DNA from: Schizosaccharomyces osmophilus
Taxonomy: Eukaryota > Ascomycota > Schizosaccharomycetes > Schizosaccharomycetales > Schizosaccharomycetaceae
DNA: 64,000 nt
Direction of reading: 5' to 3'
Assembly (NCBI RefSeq): GCF_027921745.1
Contig: NC_079239.1
Span: forward strand, 1,391,501 to 1,455,500
The notes under the pieces: generated by a model
What the model was told of the DNA's origin: nothing
Seen by the model: the letters and a program-made list of their open reading frames with translations, nothing else
The model's database searches: none
Shown here: positions 9,816-20,992 of the stretch, piece after piece
How positions within the stretch are numbered: the first letter of the stretch is position 1
How the letters are laid out: each line of letters opens with the position of its first letter
Program-made: the position numbers and the translations under genes

Positions 9816-11932
9816 CTTCGAATTCTGGTAAGCGTTAAACCATTAATTGCTTCTCTGCTTTAACAAACCTTTTTTGGACCTTTACTTTGTTAACAATCCA
9901 TTACTAAAAATTACTCACTAACCCATTATAAATTTAAATCTTTGGTCTTGTACTTTATGTCAAAACCGTTCTGTCTTGTTTTTAAAACAATTCAGACGTT
10001 TCCTGTAGGTCAGGCTTAAGTTTGACAAGTTTTCCCCGTAACAGCGTGACTGCTCGACGTAAATTTTAGCAAATTTTTTGGTGTCGTTTCCTTACCATGG
10101 AGTGGATTTAACGAATGTTTAATCCTTGCTACTTTTGTCAATGCCCAGGGATTGTATAATAATTATACAAAAGAGGCGGGTATTATAAAAGGTAAACAAG
10201 GGAAGAGACAGAAAATAAAAGACAAAGGAATGCTTTTTCTTGAAGATAAATGCCATGCAATTGAAGTAGAAATGTCCATATCGGAAGGTTCGACTGGTTA
10301 GGCTCAATCATTTTGATTGTCGCTTCATTCAGCTCATCAAAATTCTTACATCAAGGAAATACAGGACCAATTGAGCTAGACGCACGTTCATCGTATCATA
10401 CAGCGTAAAAGTCGGATTTTGACAACTTGAAGTTTTTGTTTCGTTCGGTAACAGTGTGTTTTGCTTGATGCCATCGACTAGCTGTTTGTAGGGATGAAGT
10501 AAGGTCTTTTTTTGGGGGGAAATGTGTACATAAAGCTTTGTAAATCGCGCTAGAGCCGTCCTTGGAAACAAAGTGTTTCTATTCCATCCAAGTTATTTAG
10601 TAGCGACTGTCGAGGAAACGTCCTACTTAATAGCAAATGTAAGGAATGATTGCACACACGGAATAGAGGCAATGGAAGCAGCGGATCTGGAATCTCCTTA
10701 TGGTTTTCTTACAAGCAAGTCAAATCATTCAGTAACGTTCGATTTAAAGCACAAATTTTCCATAAGTGATTGTGTTTTTTAAAAGAATTGGACAAAACTC
10801 TTCAAGGAGCGGAAACAAGTTTGAAACCATGGATCCACGTAGCTGAATTCCAAAATGGAATTGTCGCTTTTTATTCATTCTACATTCAATACTCTCCTTT
10901 ACACAGGAAAGAATTGGGAAAAGAACCAAAAAAACCAACGGAATGGAAAGTAGAATGGACAAGGACAACAGGCGACGCATCATGTAAACAAACACGCATA
11001 CTGATGTCTAGTGTTTACGGTAAAAAATTTCAGGTGGACAAACAACAGACGTTATCAAGTTTAACGAATCCATTACATCGTTGTTTTTAAAAAACAAATA
11101 AGTAAATTGAAAAAAAAGTAAGTATAGGTAGAATGAATCAATTCCTCTGGAAATTCTAGTTGAAACATAAATACTATATTTTTTTTTATATTCTATTCTG
11201 CTTTCTTCTTTAATGGTTCTCTTGTGATCTCTTGGGGGGGTTTTTTTTTTCTCATTTTTGGTACATGGAAAAGACATGCGAATTGGAAACGAATCGTCTC
11301 AAACATAATTGGAAGATCAGATGTCTTATCCATTTCAACATACAATGAACATTCCTTTCGTCAAGCTTGCATTGTATGCTTGTTTCCAACGACAGTTTCT
11401 ACATCAGCCTAGCTTTTTAGTAAAGAGACGGAACCGTCCACTTATACATTTCTTTCATGTCTTTTAAACAAAAAAAAAAAAAAAAAAAAAAAAAAAAACA
11501 TAAGATATATATATAAATATATATATATATTTTAAATTGCCATCTCATTTCAACTTCTCTCTTTTCTCTTGCTCTCTATCCATATAACTTATAATTGCCT
11601 CCTACATACAATTAAAGCTTTCAACTTGAATGTTCACATCATAGTGACTAATTAAATACCAACAATATATCTGCGATCATTTCAACAAAAGGAATAAATA
11701 TCGACGAGTTTTGACAGACTTCACTCTTTTCATATAAATTTGAAAGTATAATTGAGTAAATTCTGTTTTCTTCTTTAGTATCGAAATTCATCTGTCTAAC
11801 CCTTTTTTCTTCTTCTTTTTTCTTTTTTTTTTCTTTTTATATATCATCTCTTTAGTAAAAAACCCAATATTCGAGTCCGCGAAAACTACATAACCCTATG
11901 CACGAAAGAGTCCCCTTCATGTGGATTACAAA
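9816..11932. other. 2.1 kb gene-free region between divergent sce3 and a WD40 gene
   Basis: Two short adjacent open frames (about 10573-11090, plus) have no recognisable domain, no splice logic I trust and an ordinary AT-rich composition; I do not call a gene. The right half is dominated by simple sequence: A-run, AT dinucleotides and T/C-rich tracts. It should contain the promoters and long leaders of both flanking genes, and is a candidate replication origin on AT content alone. Confidence 0.5.
11470..11532. repeat. A29 homopolymer followed by an (AT)n tract
   Basis: Positions 11470-11498 are 29 consecutive A residues; from about 11504 to 11531 the sequence is nearly pure alternating AT. 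Both are simple repeats likely to vary in length between strains and to exclude nucleosomes. Confidence 0.9.
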
Positions 11933-13717
11933 ATGGAAGTTCTACTACAGGATGGCCAAATTAAGGAACATATGTTAAATGAACCATGGCAAACATGTAC
12001 ATCATCACCAAATCATGAAGGAATTCTTAGAAAACCAAGCCCTGTGAATATAAAAAGACTTCCCAAACGACCTGCTCCTACAAATCCAACACCGATTCCA
12101 CAAAACCAAAATGAGACAAATCCAATGGATACGAGTCCCAACGAAGATTCCTCAAGTACCTCGTCGTCGCCATTAAATGATCAATCTGAGAATGAATACA
12201 ATTTAGACGAAGCTGACAACGTCAGTCTGGTTGATACGACTTTACACTCTTCTTCCTCCACAGCTGCTGAGGCAGCAGACGAAGGCGAGCAGTCAACAAA
12301 GCTTGACGAAGAGAGTATACAATACTTATACCCTAAACATAACAACAATCCCGTCTTAAATCGAGAACATCTACGCTATGTCCCTATCCACAAAAGGCGA
12401 CTGCCAAAAAAAGAGATGATATTGAATCGAAACCTTTTCGTCGCACAGGTGATAAATGCCGGTTGCACAGAAGCATCAAACCAGAAGAAACTCCTTGGAA
12501 AAATCTTTCACAGATATGATCCATCAAATTACAAGAGTCCTGTCTGGGCTTCTGAAATGAGTACAAGTGGAAAATACCTAGCAACCGCGGGAAAGGATTC
12601 CATTATTCGAGTATGGAAGGTCATTGAGAGTAAGAAAGACCGAATCCATCACTTTAATGAAGAAATCCGAAACAAAGATTCTTACTTCACTGGTTTCAGT
12701 GTATTTGAACCAAATCCTGTTTTAAGCTGCTATGGTCATAAAGCTGAAGTACTTTCCGTGTCCTGGAGCAAAAATGATTTTTTACTAACTGCATCCAGCG
12801 ACAGCACCGTTCGTCTTTGGCATCCTAGAGTAGGCAGGTGCTTGGCCTTCTTCCAACACAATGAGGTTGTAACGTGCGTTTCTTTTCATCCAACAGACGA
12901 TCGATACTTTGTATCAGGAACATTGGACCATCGAATCCAGATATGGTCCGTTTTGGAGCAAAAAGTCTTGCATTGGAATCAACTAGAACATCCAATTTCG
13001 GCCATATGTTTTCAAGCCAATGGCCAGCGCATCATCGTCGGGTTGTTTTACGGAATGTGTGTTTTATATGATATAGAACAACTTCGTTATATTTCTTCAT
13101 GGCTCATTCATCGATCATCTTCACGAAATAGAAAAAGTAGAATCACTGGATTGCAATGCACAAATGCCATTCCTGGAGAAGTCAATTCCAAGACATATGT
13201 TTTGGTTTCCACAGACGATAGATCCATTCGGATTTTTGACGTTGAAAATAGATGTATGATTTTAAAAGTGAATGAAGAACATCGTGCACGCGGACAACTA
13301 CTTTCTCGTCTAAATGAAGACAACTCCTACATCATTAGCAAAAATGGCTCCAACGAAGTTGTATTGTGGCATCTTCCATACAAATTTCTATCATCGACAA
13401 ACAAACGAAGAGGCGTTGTTCGACATCTGCCGATCGAAACATTTCGGATTTGCACAGAGGGGCTCACTTCCGCAATTATTGCTCCAGCAAAAACAACTTT
13501 AGAGATTAGCCGCTCGGAAGGATATCTCTGTCCTAAAAAAAACTGGAAAAACCCACTGTCCAAGGCCTCAGAAAAGACCTTTGGTGCAAAACCCCTTGAA
13601 ACTATCATAGTTAGCAATATGGCAGGAAAAGTGATTGTTTTAAGACGTGACGACCTAAAAGTGAATAAAGGACCTGTAAAATTTCGAAAGTTCCTTCATA
13701 ACTGGTTGCATATTTGA
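11933..13717 (+). CDS. WD40 repeat protein, WDR44 family
   Basis: Single exon, 594 aa from the first in-frame ATG at 11933 (the frame is open a little further upstream, with no ATG). The first 150 residues are low-complexity, rich in Ser, Asn, Pro and acidic residues. The segment around residues 195-330 starts a beta-propeller: SPVWASEMSTSGKYLATAG then DSIIRVWKV, SVSWSKNDFLLTASSDSTVRLWHP, VSFHPTDDRYFVSGTLDHRIQIWSV; later blades continue to the C-terminus. This arrangement, a disordered N-terminus followed by a propeller with a long insertion between blades 1 and 2, is that of WDR44-like proteins, Rab11 effectors in animals. The yeast function is not known to me. It converges on swd2. Confidence 0.85.
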   Translation: MEVLLQDGQIKEHMLNEPWQTCTSSPNHEGILRKPSPVNIKRLPKRPAPTNPTPIPQNQNETNPMDTSPNEDSSSTSSSPLNDQSENEYNLDEADNVSLVDTTLHSSSSTAAEAADEGEQSTKLDEESIQYLYPKHNNNPVLNREHLRYVPIHKRRLPKKEMILNRNLFVAQVINAGCTEASNQKKLLGKIFHRYDPSNYKSPVWASEMSTSGKYLATAGKDSIIRVWKVIESKKDRIHHFNEEIRNKDSYFTGFSVFEPNPVLSCYGHKAEVLSVSWSKNDFLLTASSDSTVRLWHPRVGRCLAFFQHNEVVTCVSFHPTDDRYFVSGTLDHRIQIWSVLEQKVLHWNQLEHPISAICFQANGQRIIVGLFYGMCVLYDIEQLRYISSWLIHRSSSRNRKSRITGLQCTNAIPGEVNSKTYVLVSTDDRSIRIFDVENRCMILKVNEEHRARGQLLSRLNEDNSYIISKNGSNEVVLWHLPYKFLSSTNKRRGVVRHLPIETFRICTEGLTSAIIAPAKTTLEISRSEGYLCPKKNWKNPLSKASEKTFGAKPLETIIVSNMAGKVIVLRRDDLKVNKGPVKFRKFLHNWLHI

Positions 13718-13854
13718 TTTACGATATCTTCTCATTCTACGTTTGCTGTTCATAACATGTATTATTAAGCTTATACCTTCTTTATTTAATATGTTATTTA
13801 TTTATTTTTTTATAACAAAAAAAGTCTAACTGATGCAATAAAACTTATGTTCCG

Positions 13855-15035
13855 TCAATTCCAAAAAACTACGCCCGAGTGAGCCGTTACGAGTTGTGCA
13901 TGGCGAGGATTAAAGCGAACTATAGAAGGCACCTCAGGGCAATCTACTTTATCTGTCATAGGAATACAGCTTTGTGGGTCTGAAGGGACCGTATCCTTGA
14001 CTTGTATCATTAGTTCATGCATATTCCAAGTGTCTGAATATTGATTTGGTTTCATCTCAGGTAATTCATAGATCGCCAAATGTTTCTCGTCATTTGCAGC
14101 AAATAAATACTTACTGTCTGGAGACATACAAGCCGAAGAGTAAAAAGAAAGGTTTTTACTAGCGCTTTTAGCATTCGTCCTAGCTGGTACACGTAACAAT
14201 TCCTGTCCACTATAAGCATCAACAACGTAATGGCAATCGTTTGCAGTCGTCAATAAAATGTTTTTTCCATCAGTGCTGAATTCGATGTTTGAAATGCTTA
14301 CATGTGGAGGAAGAAATGTCAAGGGAATCTCTTGAAACGGCCGTGAATCGTATGTCTTTATATTGTAAAGAGAGATCTTATACTTTCTTTCGCTCACACA
14401 AGCAAAAATCAAACCAGTAGCATCAAACGCAGCCACTGCAGGCGAGCTTACGTTCAGTAACCCCTAAGAAAGTAAGTAAAAGGATCACCAAATTTTGCGA
14501 TCAACTCAAGTCATACCTGGCAATTAGGAGATCGAAAGTCCCAAAGTCGTAATGTATTATCCATCGAAGCACTAAGAAATATTTCATCAGAGGGCGAAAC
14601 ATCAAGGGAAGTGACAGCTTGTTTATGCCCTGGAAAGTACCGAAGATATCGATTCGTAACTACATCAAGGTAGCGAATTGTGTCGTCTTCTTTAGTAGAA
14701 GCATGGATCAGAGAATTAGAATGATGAGAAAACCGACCCAAGTGAGCTCCATATTTCTTACTGGCAAGTTCTTTGATGAATCTATAACAAGTTAATAAAC
14801 ACCATAAATTGCTAAGAAGCAAATATTACATTTCATCAAAAGTATCACTTTGTACTTACTTTCCTGTTACACAATTATATAGTTTTAAAGAATCATCCGT
14901 GGAAGACGCCAAACTTAGTTCTCCACTGTCGTCGAAACTTACAGAAGTGATTTCACCACCTAATTCTGTATTTTTTAACCATTTTCTTGGCTCAATTGAA
15001 GACAGCAACTCGTAAGTTATTGGAACTGTTGTCAT
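13855..15035 (-). CDS. swd2: Swd2, WD40 subunit of Set1/COMPASS and of the cleavage/polyadenylation factor
   Basis: Three exons (minus): 15035..14860, 14781..14517 and 14463..13855, together 349 aa. Donors are GTAAGT and GTATGA; acceptors TTATAG and TTCTTAG; junctions read LYNCVTGKFIKELASKKYG and SPNCQGLLNVSSPAV. The chain is one WD40 propeller: SVSFDDSGELSLASSTDDSLKLY, DTIRYLDV, VTSLDVSPSDEIFLSASMDNTLRLWDF, SNIEFSTDGKNILLTT, SPDSKYLFAANDEKHLAIYEL. Swd2 links H2B ubiquitination to H3K4 methylation in COMPASS and also serves in the CPF complex; fission yeast has a second Swd2-type protein, and gene order supports this one as swd2. Its start codon is 86 bases from that of the divergent WBP4-like gene. 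Confidence 0.9.
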
Positions 15036-15121
15036 TTTTGGTTTTAAACTAGAAATCCAAACCGTTTTGTCAGAGCATAGGTGGACAGACAAAGTGAGAA
15101 TTAATTTTTGATATAAAAGCC
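15036..15121. promoter_or_regulatory. 86-base bidirectional promoter region of swd2 and the WBP4-like gene
   Basis: Only 86 bases separate the two divergent start codons, so the core promoters and both 5' UTRs must overlap or transcription must start inside the neighbouring gene. A TATAAAAG lies at about 15111-15119, right before the plus-strand ATG. Confidence 0.55.
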
Positions 15122-15824
15122 ATGGCTGAATATTGGAAAAGCATTCCCAAATACTTTTGTAAATATTGTCAATCAGTAAGCTAAAACAGTAATTATATTG
15201 AAAATATGCTAACCCGATATTCAGTTTGTTACAGATACTCAACTTATTCGGCGGGAACATGAACAAAGCTTTAAACACAGAAATGCGTTGAAACGGTTTA
15301 TGAATGAGATTCACTCATCCAATTTGAAGCGACTGAGTCAAACTAAAGAAAACCCGCCTTCAATCCCTACTCATATCTCTGAATCTGTTTTAGCATCTTA
15401 CGAAAAACCAAAGACACAGAAGCCGAAAATACATCCTGCAAAGAAAAAAAGCACACTAGATGATTGGGAAATTCCTGATAGTACTCAAGCTGCATCCTCT
15501 TCACATAACTATATACCAACACAAACTCCTGCCGTACAAGATGACGAACCGACTAATCTAGAAAAAGATAAAGAACAAGAACAAGATTCCGAAGAAAAAA
15601 AGGAAATCTCTTCGTTGAAAAGAAATCGGGAATCTGTCGAGAATGAAGAAAAGGCTTTCTTCCATTTCAAAGTTAGACAAAAAAGTTTAGAAACAGAGGA
15701 AATCTCTAAAGATAATACAGTTAGAGATTCCAATGCTGAAGAGAAAGAACCGAAAGTAATTTTCAAAAAGAAGAGATCTTCTGCTCGTCAAAATCTCAAA
15801 TCCTCTAAAAAAGTTACAGACTAG
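15122..15824 (+). CDS. WBP4/FBP21-like spliceosomal zinc finger protein
   Basis: Exons 15122..15175 and 15225..15824 give 217 aa. The 49-base intron has a GTAAGC donor, a GCTAACCC branch and an ATTCAG acceptor; a second AG ten bases on would break the frame. The joined N-terminus, MAEYWKSIPKYFCKYCQS then FVTDTQLIRREHEQSFKH, is a U1C/matrin-type C2H2 finger (C13, C16 and two His) as found at the start of WW-domain-binding protein 4. The rest is charged and low-complexity, with KKKSTLDDWEIPDS around residue 70 and Lys/Glu-rich stretches; no WW domain is seen. WBP4/FBP21 is a component of activated spliceosomes. The gene converges on ubp4. Confidence 0.82.
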
Positions 15825-16037
15825 ACTTCTCTTCATGCAGAATTAAAAATCGAACAAGAATTTATTTATTTTATTTTAGTCTAATAAAACTGCTCCTTTT
15901 GTCTAAGTTACCCATGTCAACCATAAATGTTAAAGACGAAATTTTCAAAACATTCGTTGAGAATTAGAACAAAAGAAGAAAAATGTAGGTCATTATAAAT
16001 AATCATATCGTATCACCTATTATATAAAATATAGCTT

Positions 16038-17960
16038 TCAGCTTCGTTTTTCCAATTCACTCACACCTTCTTTCTTTTTGTAAAACAATATATATGAAGA
16101 AGAAAAATCATACTGAAGCGCTGCAAAGCCATCCACTCTTTGAACGATGGAATCGTCAATTCGATACCACTGATTTTCACTTAAAACGCACGATGTATAG
16201 TGACCGTTTTCAAGTTGGCCGTAATGACTCACAAAAGCAAATAAATCGTAGCTACATTGATCGTAATTCATTCCTGATTGGAAACAAGGAGGAATAAGCA
16301 TGTTGCTGGGAATTCGAAAGTTCAGTTGTAGAGGAGTATCGACTTTTTTCCAGCCTATCATCGTATTACGAAACCTTTGTATCTGTATTATCAAGTAATC
16401 AGAAAGATGGGATATATTCATTATTTTTTTTGCTGGCCTTCGTCTTTGACACGCAGGACAAAACCAAGCATTATGTCCTTCTAAAACTTCATAAGCCATG
16501 AATCTGCGGAGACATTCATGCAAGCTAACGAATCCGGGTACATCTGGAATCGGAATAGCAAGAGAAGTGAAAGGCGCGAATGTAGTAGACGTTCGTTGAC
16601 AAACCGTACATTGTATTCGACTGCAAAGTTGCCCTGAAAAAATTTGCTCAACTATACTTAGATTATGTCGAATATGAAGATTCCATTCAACATAATTAAG
16701 ATAAGAAAGAGGTAATTTTTCTCGGGCGCTTTGCTGCGCATCAGAAAGAGGAGACATTGAAGCACGAGAAGCATTAGAGTTTAAGTCTTCATGTATTTTA
16801 TCTAGCAAATAGTTCAGAAATTCTTGAGCATCGCATTGGTCGTCAATACTAAAATCTCTGTTCAGGGATTGAACAGCATCTAGAAATCGTTTTGGAGAAA
16901 CAACTCGTTTTCCCTTTCTTTGAAAAACTTCGTTTACCAAAGAAAGGAAAGCTAATGTCATTTTTCCACCGGATCCCAATGGATTACCAGTATTAATGGC
17001 TCCAAGAGCCTGCGATTTATGACACATTGGGGAAATTAGCTCCCCACATGCGAAAAGGCATTGCAAGACGCAGTTCATATAACACGTATTTCCAAGATTA
17101 GTGAGACCAATGGGTAAGTATTCGAGAATGCTTTTATTTTCATCAATCTTCTTGCTTGACATGGAAGTAAGGAACTGCGGTTTCCATTTCAGGGACGTCA
17201 GAACAGAGTAAATATGATAAGCAATATCTATGTCATCCAAATGGTTTTCTAAGCTATAACAAACTGCAACCTCTGGAAGAAAAGGGGCCTTTTTTAAATA
17301 ATCATCAATTTCAGTTATGGATGTCGAACGAAACAGTGAAACGGGAATATTTATGGTAGCTTCAGAAAGGAAATAATCCTTGGAACTTTCCTCAGAGTAC
17401 ACATTGATAAATAAGGCTTTACTTGATTTATCTTTAGTCAGTTTCATGGCTGACTGGATCGACATGCAAGGCAGAAAATGCCTCACTGCTAATTTATTTT
17501 TTAATTTAAATATTTTCTGAATGAGAGCAAGCGTTTGCTACATTGTGTTAGTTGATTGTCTAAAGTATGGAGAAGGTAAAAAGGATATGGAGAGATCATT
17601 TAAGGATTCCGTAACTCGTACTTAAAATCATTCTCTTTAATCCGTTTCTACTTCACTTCTGCAAATACCTTTTGAAAGTGCTTGAAATCTGAATAAGCAC
17701 CGGCTTGAACTGAGATTTCGAACCGGCATGGAATCTCATAAGCCAATTTGATGGCTTTCAGATAGAACACATAAGACTTAACATATAAGCCCTTTTCTTC
17801 TAAATTTTTAGCCTGCACGGTAAGTAATCAAAATCGTTCCCAATGAACGTACCTCTCCCAGCCATTGCAGTCCGCGAAATGTACAGCTCTGTACGGTTTC
17901 ATCATCGTGAATGTAAACGAAAGCTTTGTCAAATAGTTTATCAAAATACTCATCGGACAT
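16038..17960 (-). CDS. ubp4: ubiquitin C-terminal hydrolase Ubp4 (Doa4/USP8 type)
   Basis: Three exons (minus): 17960..17853, 17812..17669 and 17537..16038, 583 aa. Intron 1 is 40 bases (GTACGT...TGCAG). Intron 2 is 131 bases with a weak GTATTT donor, a perfect ACTAAC branch and a TGTAG acceptor. Domain order: a helical N-terminal segment (AKNLEEKGLYVKSYVFYLKA, residues 37-56) resembling the USP8 dimerisation/MIT-like domain; a rhodanese-like domain at about 118-200 (ALFINVYSEESSKDYFL); and a USP catalytic domain with Cys box GLTNLGNTCYMN (nucleophile about C236) and His box ENGHYTSC (about H530) plus two CxxC zinc-ribbon pairs (CTVC, CPAC). Doa4/USP8 enzymes recycle ubiquitin from cargo at endosomes. 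If intron 2 is not removed, the frame stops after 90 aa. The model is by eye; the length matches what I recall for S. pombe Ubp4. Confidence 0.85.
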
Positions 17961-18082
17961 CTGATATCCGAAGTGATACTCTACTCCATATAAAATATGC
18001 AACTGGTGGTAATAGCTCTTACACCTAGTCAAATTCCTGAAACACCAAGTATTTTGAGGATTTAAGGAAAAAGTGAGTTTTG

Positions 18083-19654
18083 ATGACACCGAATTGGGAT
18101 ATACAAATAAGAATATTTTGTCAAAGGCTACGTCCACAAATAGTGTAAGTTGAAATTAGAAGATGTGGCATGAACCTTGAGAGCACTTAACTAACGGATG
18201 TCTTCACGTATAGTGAGTCAAACACAGAACTTTATTTAACAGTTCAAACAGCTAAAGGTTCTATTTTACTGATTGTGGACAAGCTTGTGCCATATCATGT
18301 TCAGTTTATCCTTGAAGAAGGTCAGGAGAATCTGCAAAACTTGCTCAATGAATACGTAAAATCTTCTTTTAAAAATTTGGATACAACTATAACCAGCTTG
18401 TTCAATTCATGTTTACAAAAATGGGATACTTTTGCGAGCACAAGAATGGATTCATCTGAACTCACTTCAGATAATGGACAAGGTAAACAAGATCCTTCTA
18501 GGCAAGAGAAAAAACATGTCGAATCCACTGAGAAAGTCGTTAGTAATTTTTCAGACTTAAGCATTAAAGAGATAGTTCTCCCCAAAGACTCTTCCCGTTC
18601 AGGGTCTAAAAATGTGAAGATAAAATCTTTAGGTAATGAGAAAGAAGGTGACTCAAACGAGGGTTTACCAAGTTCAAATAACACAATCTCTCAGCAAAAA
18701 ATACCTGAAAGGGAAGGTTTTGATCAGGATAATGAACGCCAAGTCCCTGCCTCTCAGAGCGATCAGATACCCAGACAAGTCAAAACATTACAACTTCAAG
18801 GAAATGACTACTCTCTAGAGTTAACAGGTCTTAATCTGATGAATGTTGGTGTTTTAAAAGCACCGAGGCTGAAATTGGTGGTAAAATGTATTCGCTGTCA
18901 CTACGGGAATGAGGTTGCTGTTCAAGAAAAATATTCCCTTTCTTGTTTACGGTGTAATAATGGTCTTCAAGTCATTTGGTTATCAGGAACCATTCATGTG
19001 AATTCACCAAGATTGGGTGTGCTTGATTTAGTAGGATGTGCACCCGTTGATGTTTTACCAATTGACTGTTTTGTTTCATGTTTGGAATGTACAGATGAGC
19101 AAGAAATAGTCTTCAAAGGACTTTCCTCTATGCAGCCCATGGCTCAATTTTGCAGATCATGCAGGACAAGAACATTAGTTCAGTATCAGGATACAAAATT
19201 TCAGTTACTGAAGCAACGTGAACAAGCCTTTGGTTACCAGAAACCTTCCAATAAAAGCAACAAACAAAACCTTGGGATCGTAAAAGGTACGCCCCTTCCT
19301 AATCGCGGTGCTTGTGAACACTACAAGAAGTCATATCGATGTATGTACATTTATTCTTTTCTCCAAGATTGTTCAACTAACTTAATAGGGTTTCGTTTTC
19401 CATGCTGTAATCGAATCTATGCTTGCGATAAGTGTCATGATATTGATCAAGATCACCTAAATGAGTATGCAAAAAGGATTATTTGTGGTTATTGCTCCTT
19501 TGAGTCTATGTACACCAAAGAAGGAACATGCTCGCGTTGTGGAAACTTCACAACACGTCGTCAGAAAAGTGCTTTTTGGGAAGGCGGACAAGGAATGAGA
19601 GATCCAATCCGAATGAGTAGAAAAGACCCCAGAAAGTACAAAAGAGTTACTTAA
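18083..19654 (+). CDS. CHY zinc finger protein
   Basis: Exons 18083..18144, 18214..19340 and 19389..19654 give 484 aa. Intron 1 (69 bases) has a GTAAGT donor and a CTAAC branch. Intron 2 (48 bases, 19341-19388) has GTATGT, CAACTAACTT and AATAG and is in frame without a stop, so an unspliced reading looks like one long frame; removing it restores the CHY core KKSYRWFRFPCC. The N-terminus (NWDIQIRIFCQRLRPQIVE, then TELYLTVQTAKGSILLIVDK) resembles an RWD-like fold. Residues 75-180 are disordered; a Cys-rich middle carries CIRC, CLRC, CLEC and CRSC pairs; the C-terminal CHY domain has HYKKSYR, PCC, CDKCHD, CGYC and CSRCG. CHY proteins bind several zinc ions; in yeast Hot13 acts with the small Tim proteins, but this larger protein has an unknown role. 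Confidence 0.85.
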
Positions 19655-19767
19655 TGCAGGACAATGGATTATATTCCTTTTTTACTGTTTAAGTGATGCC
19701 TAATGAAATTGCTTAATGATTATAAAACTTAATTTAGTATCTTTTCCTCAGGGATCCTGTCAAATTA

Positions 19768-20750
19768 TTAAGTAGATTCATCACTTCCTTCATATTCAAC
19801 CAGAGATGCTGTAGAAGTCTTCTCTGGACCCTTAGTCCACTCCCTCGTCTTAGATACCTTTACAACTGCATTTTCTGTATCTGAAACTTTTGGAAAACAA
19901 GAGTCATTTCGGAGAAAACCAGTTAGGGCGACTGCATCATCAAAATTTGAGAATCTTTCTTTTTTACTACGTTTCATTATTATCTTTTTGTAATCAGGCT
20001 TCACAGGTGCTTGAGACTCCGTGCGCTCATGACGAGCTAACTGTTGAGCAATTTTTTCATCAGAAATGGTAGGGGGTAAAAGACTTAAATCAAGACCAGC
20101 TTGATACTTCAAATTATTCTCTCTTTGCTCTTGCTCTTTTATCAACTTCTTTTTCTCCTATACACCGTGTTAATAATTACATGAATGTGAGTCGCATACC
20201 CTAAAACGTTTTCGAAGTTTTTGAGAAACAGTCATAGGATCTGCCCATTGTCTCTCATTTTTTTCATAAATAAGCTCCAATTCTGTATTTTGATCCTCTT
20301 GCGTTTTCTGGGTAGTTATACTTTTTTCCAAAGTCTCTAATGGATCATGATTGTCAGAGCTCGCAACGTTGGATAATGTCACAGTATTGGAAGCATCAGC
20401 TTTTCTTTTCCCTCCATTAAACACATTGTATTCTGTATTCTAATAGCAATTTGTTATTAACCTACAACCTGCATATAAAAACTTACCTTTGGGTCTGTAT
20501 GTATCTCGAGAGCATTAGAGCAAGTATGACAATGAAAGATGAAAGACCACACTTTTGAAGAATAATATGAACCAATATGTTTTTTCTCTGCATTAAACCT
20601 GGTGCCCTGAGAGATTAAATTTTGGCATTGATTGCACCATACTGCAAAAGGCATCTCAAATCGAACTACATTTTTTGCTCTTGTTCGCTTTCTACGTTTA
20701 TTCTCTTCTTCTTCAGGAGGACGATACCTCCCCATGTTAAAACCCTGCAT
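19768..20750 (-). CDS. saf4: CWC16/Yju2-family splicing factor Saf4
   Basis: Three exons (minus): 20750..20487, 20439..20200 and 20157..19768, 297 aa. Introns are 47 and 42 bases with GTAAGT and GTATGC donors; junctions read IHTDPKNTEYNVF and RKRFREKKKLIK. The CWC16 domain is clear: [12 protein letters not shown] at the N-terminus and two CxxC pairs (C39/C42 and C74/C77) that form the zinc site, with the conserved [15 protein letters not shown] and FHCHTC between. The rest is a basic coiled coil, and the C-terminus is acidic and Ser-rich. Of the two CWC16 proteins in fungi (Yju2/Cwf16 and the CCDC130-like Saf4), the [12 protein letters not shown] start points to Saf4. It converges on the CHY gene. 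Confidence 0.88.
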
Positions 20751-20992
20751 TATAGATTTGAGTATATGGAAGCATTTTGCATATTCGTGCGTTGGCAGAT
20801 GGACTTATAATCCGATACGTTTATGAAGAATTAGAGGAGGGTCATAAACATAGGTATAATAGGACCCAGTTGAATATCACAAGAAACTAACATTTATTAA
20901 AAAACTCTTCACTATTGATATAATTTGGAAGCCAAACTTGATTATGGGAATTATACTATAGAAAGTAAACACGAATAATAGGTATATCATCC

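Noticed and set aside
10573-11090. Two adjacent plus-strand frames (69 and 106 codons) in the 2.1 kb gap, perhaps a spliced gene
   Set aside because: No recognisable domain, no convincing donor and branch between them, and composition like the surrounding leader DNA.
17648-17668. A separate 90-residue gene ending VFAEVK upstream of ubp4
   Set aside because: A phase-matching ACTAAC-TGTAG acceptor joins the exon to the rhodanese domain, and the N-terminal segment is of the type expected in USP8/Doa4 enzymes. Kept only as a possible intron-retention product.
19321-19388. CHY protein with 16 additional residues (CMYIYSFLQDCSTNLIG region)
   Set aside because: The insert has perfect intron signals and interrupts the zinc-binding core.
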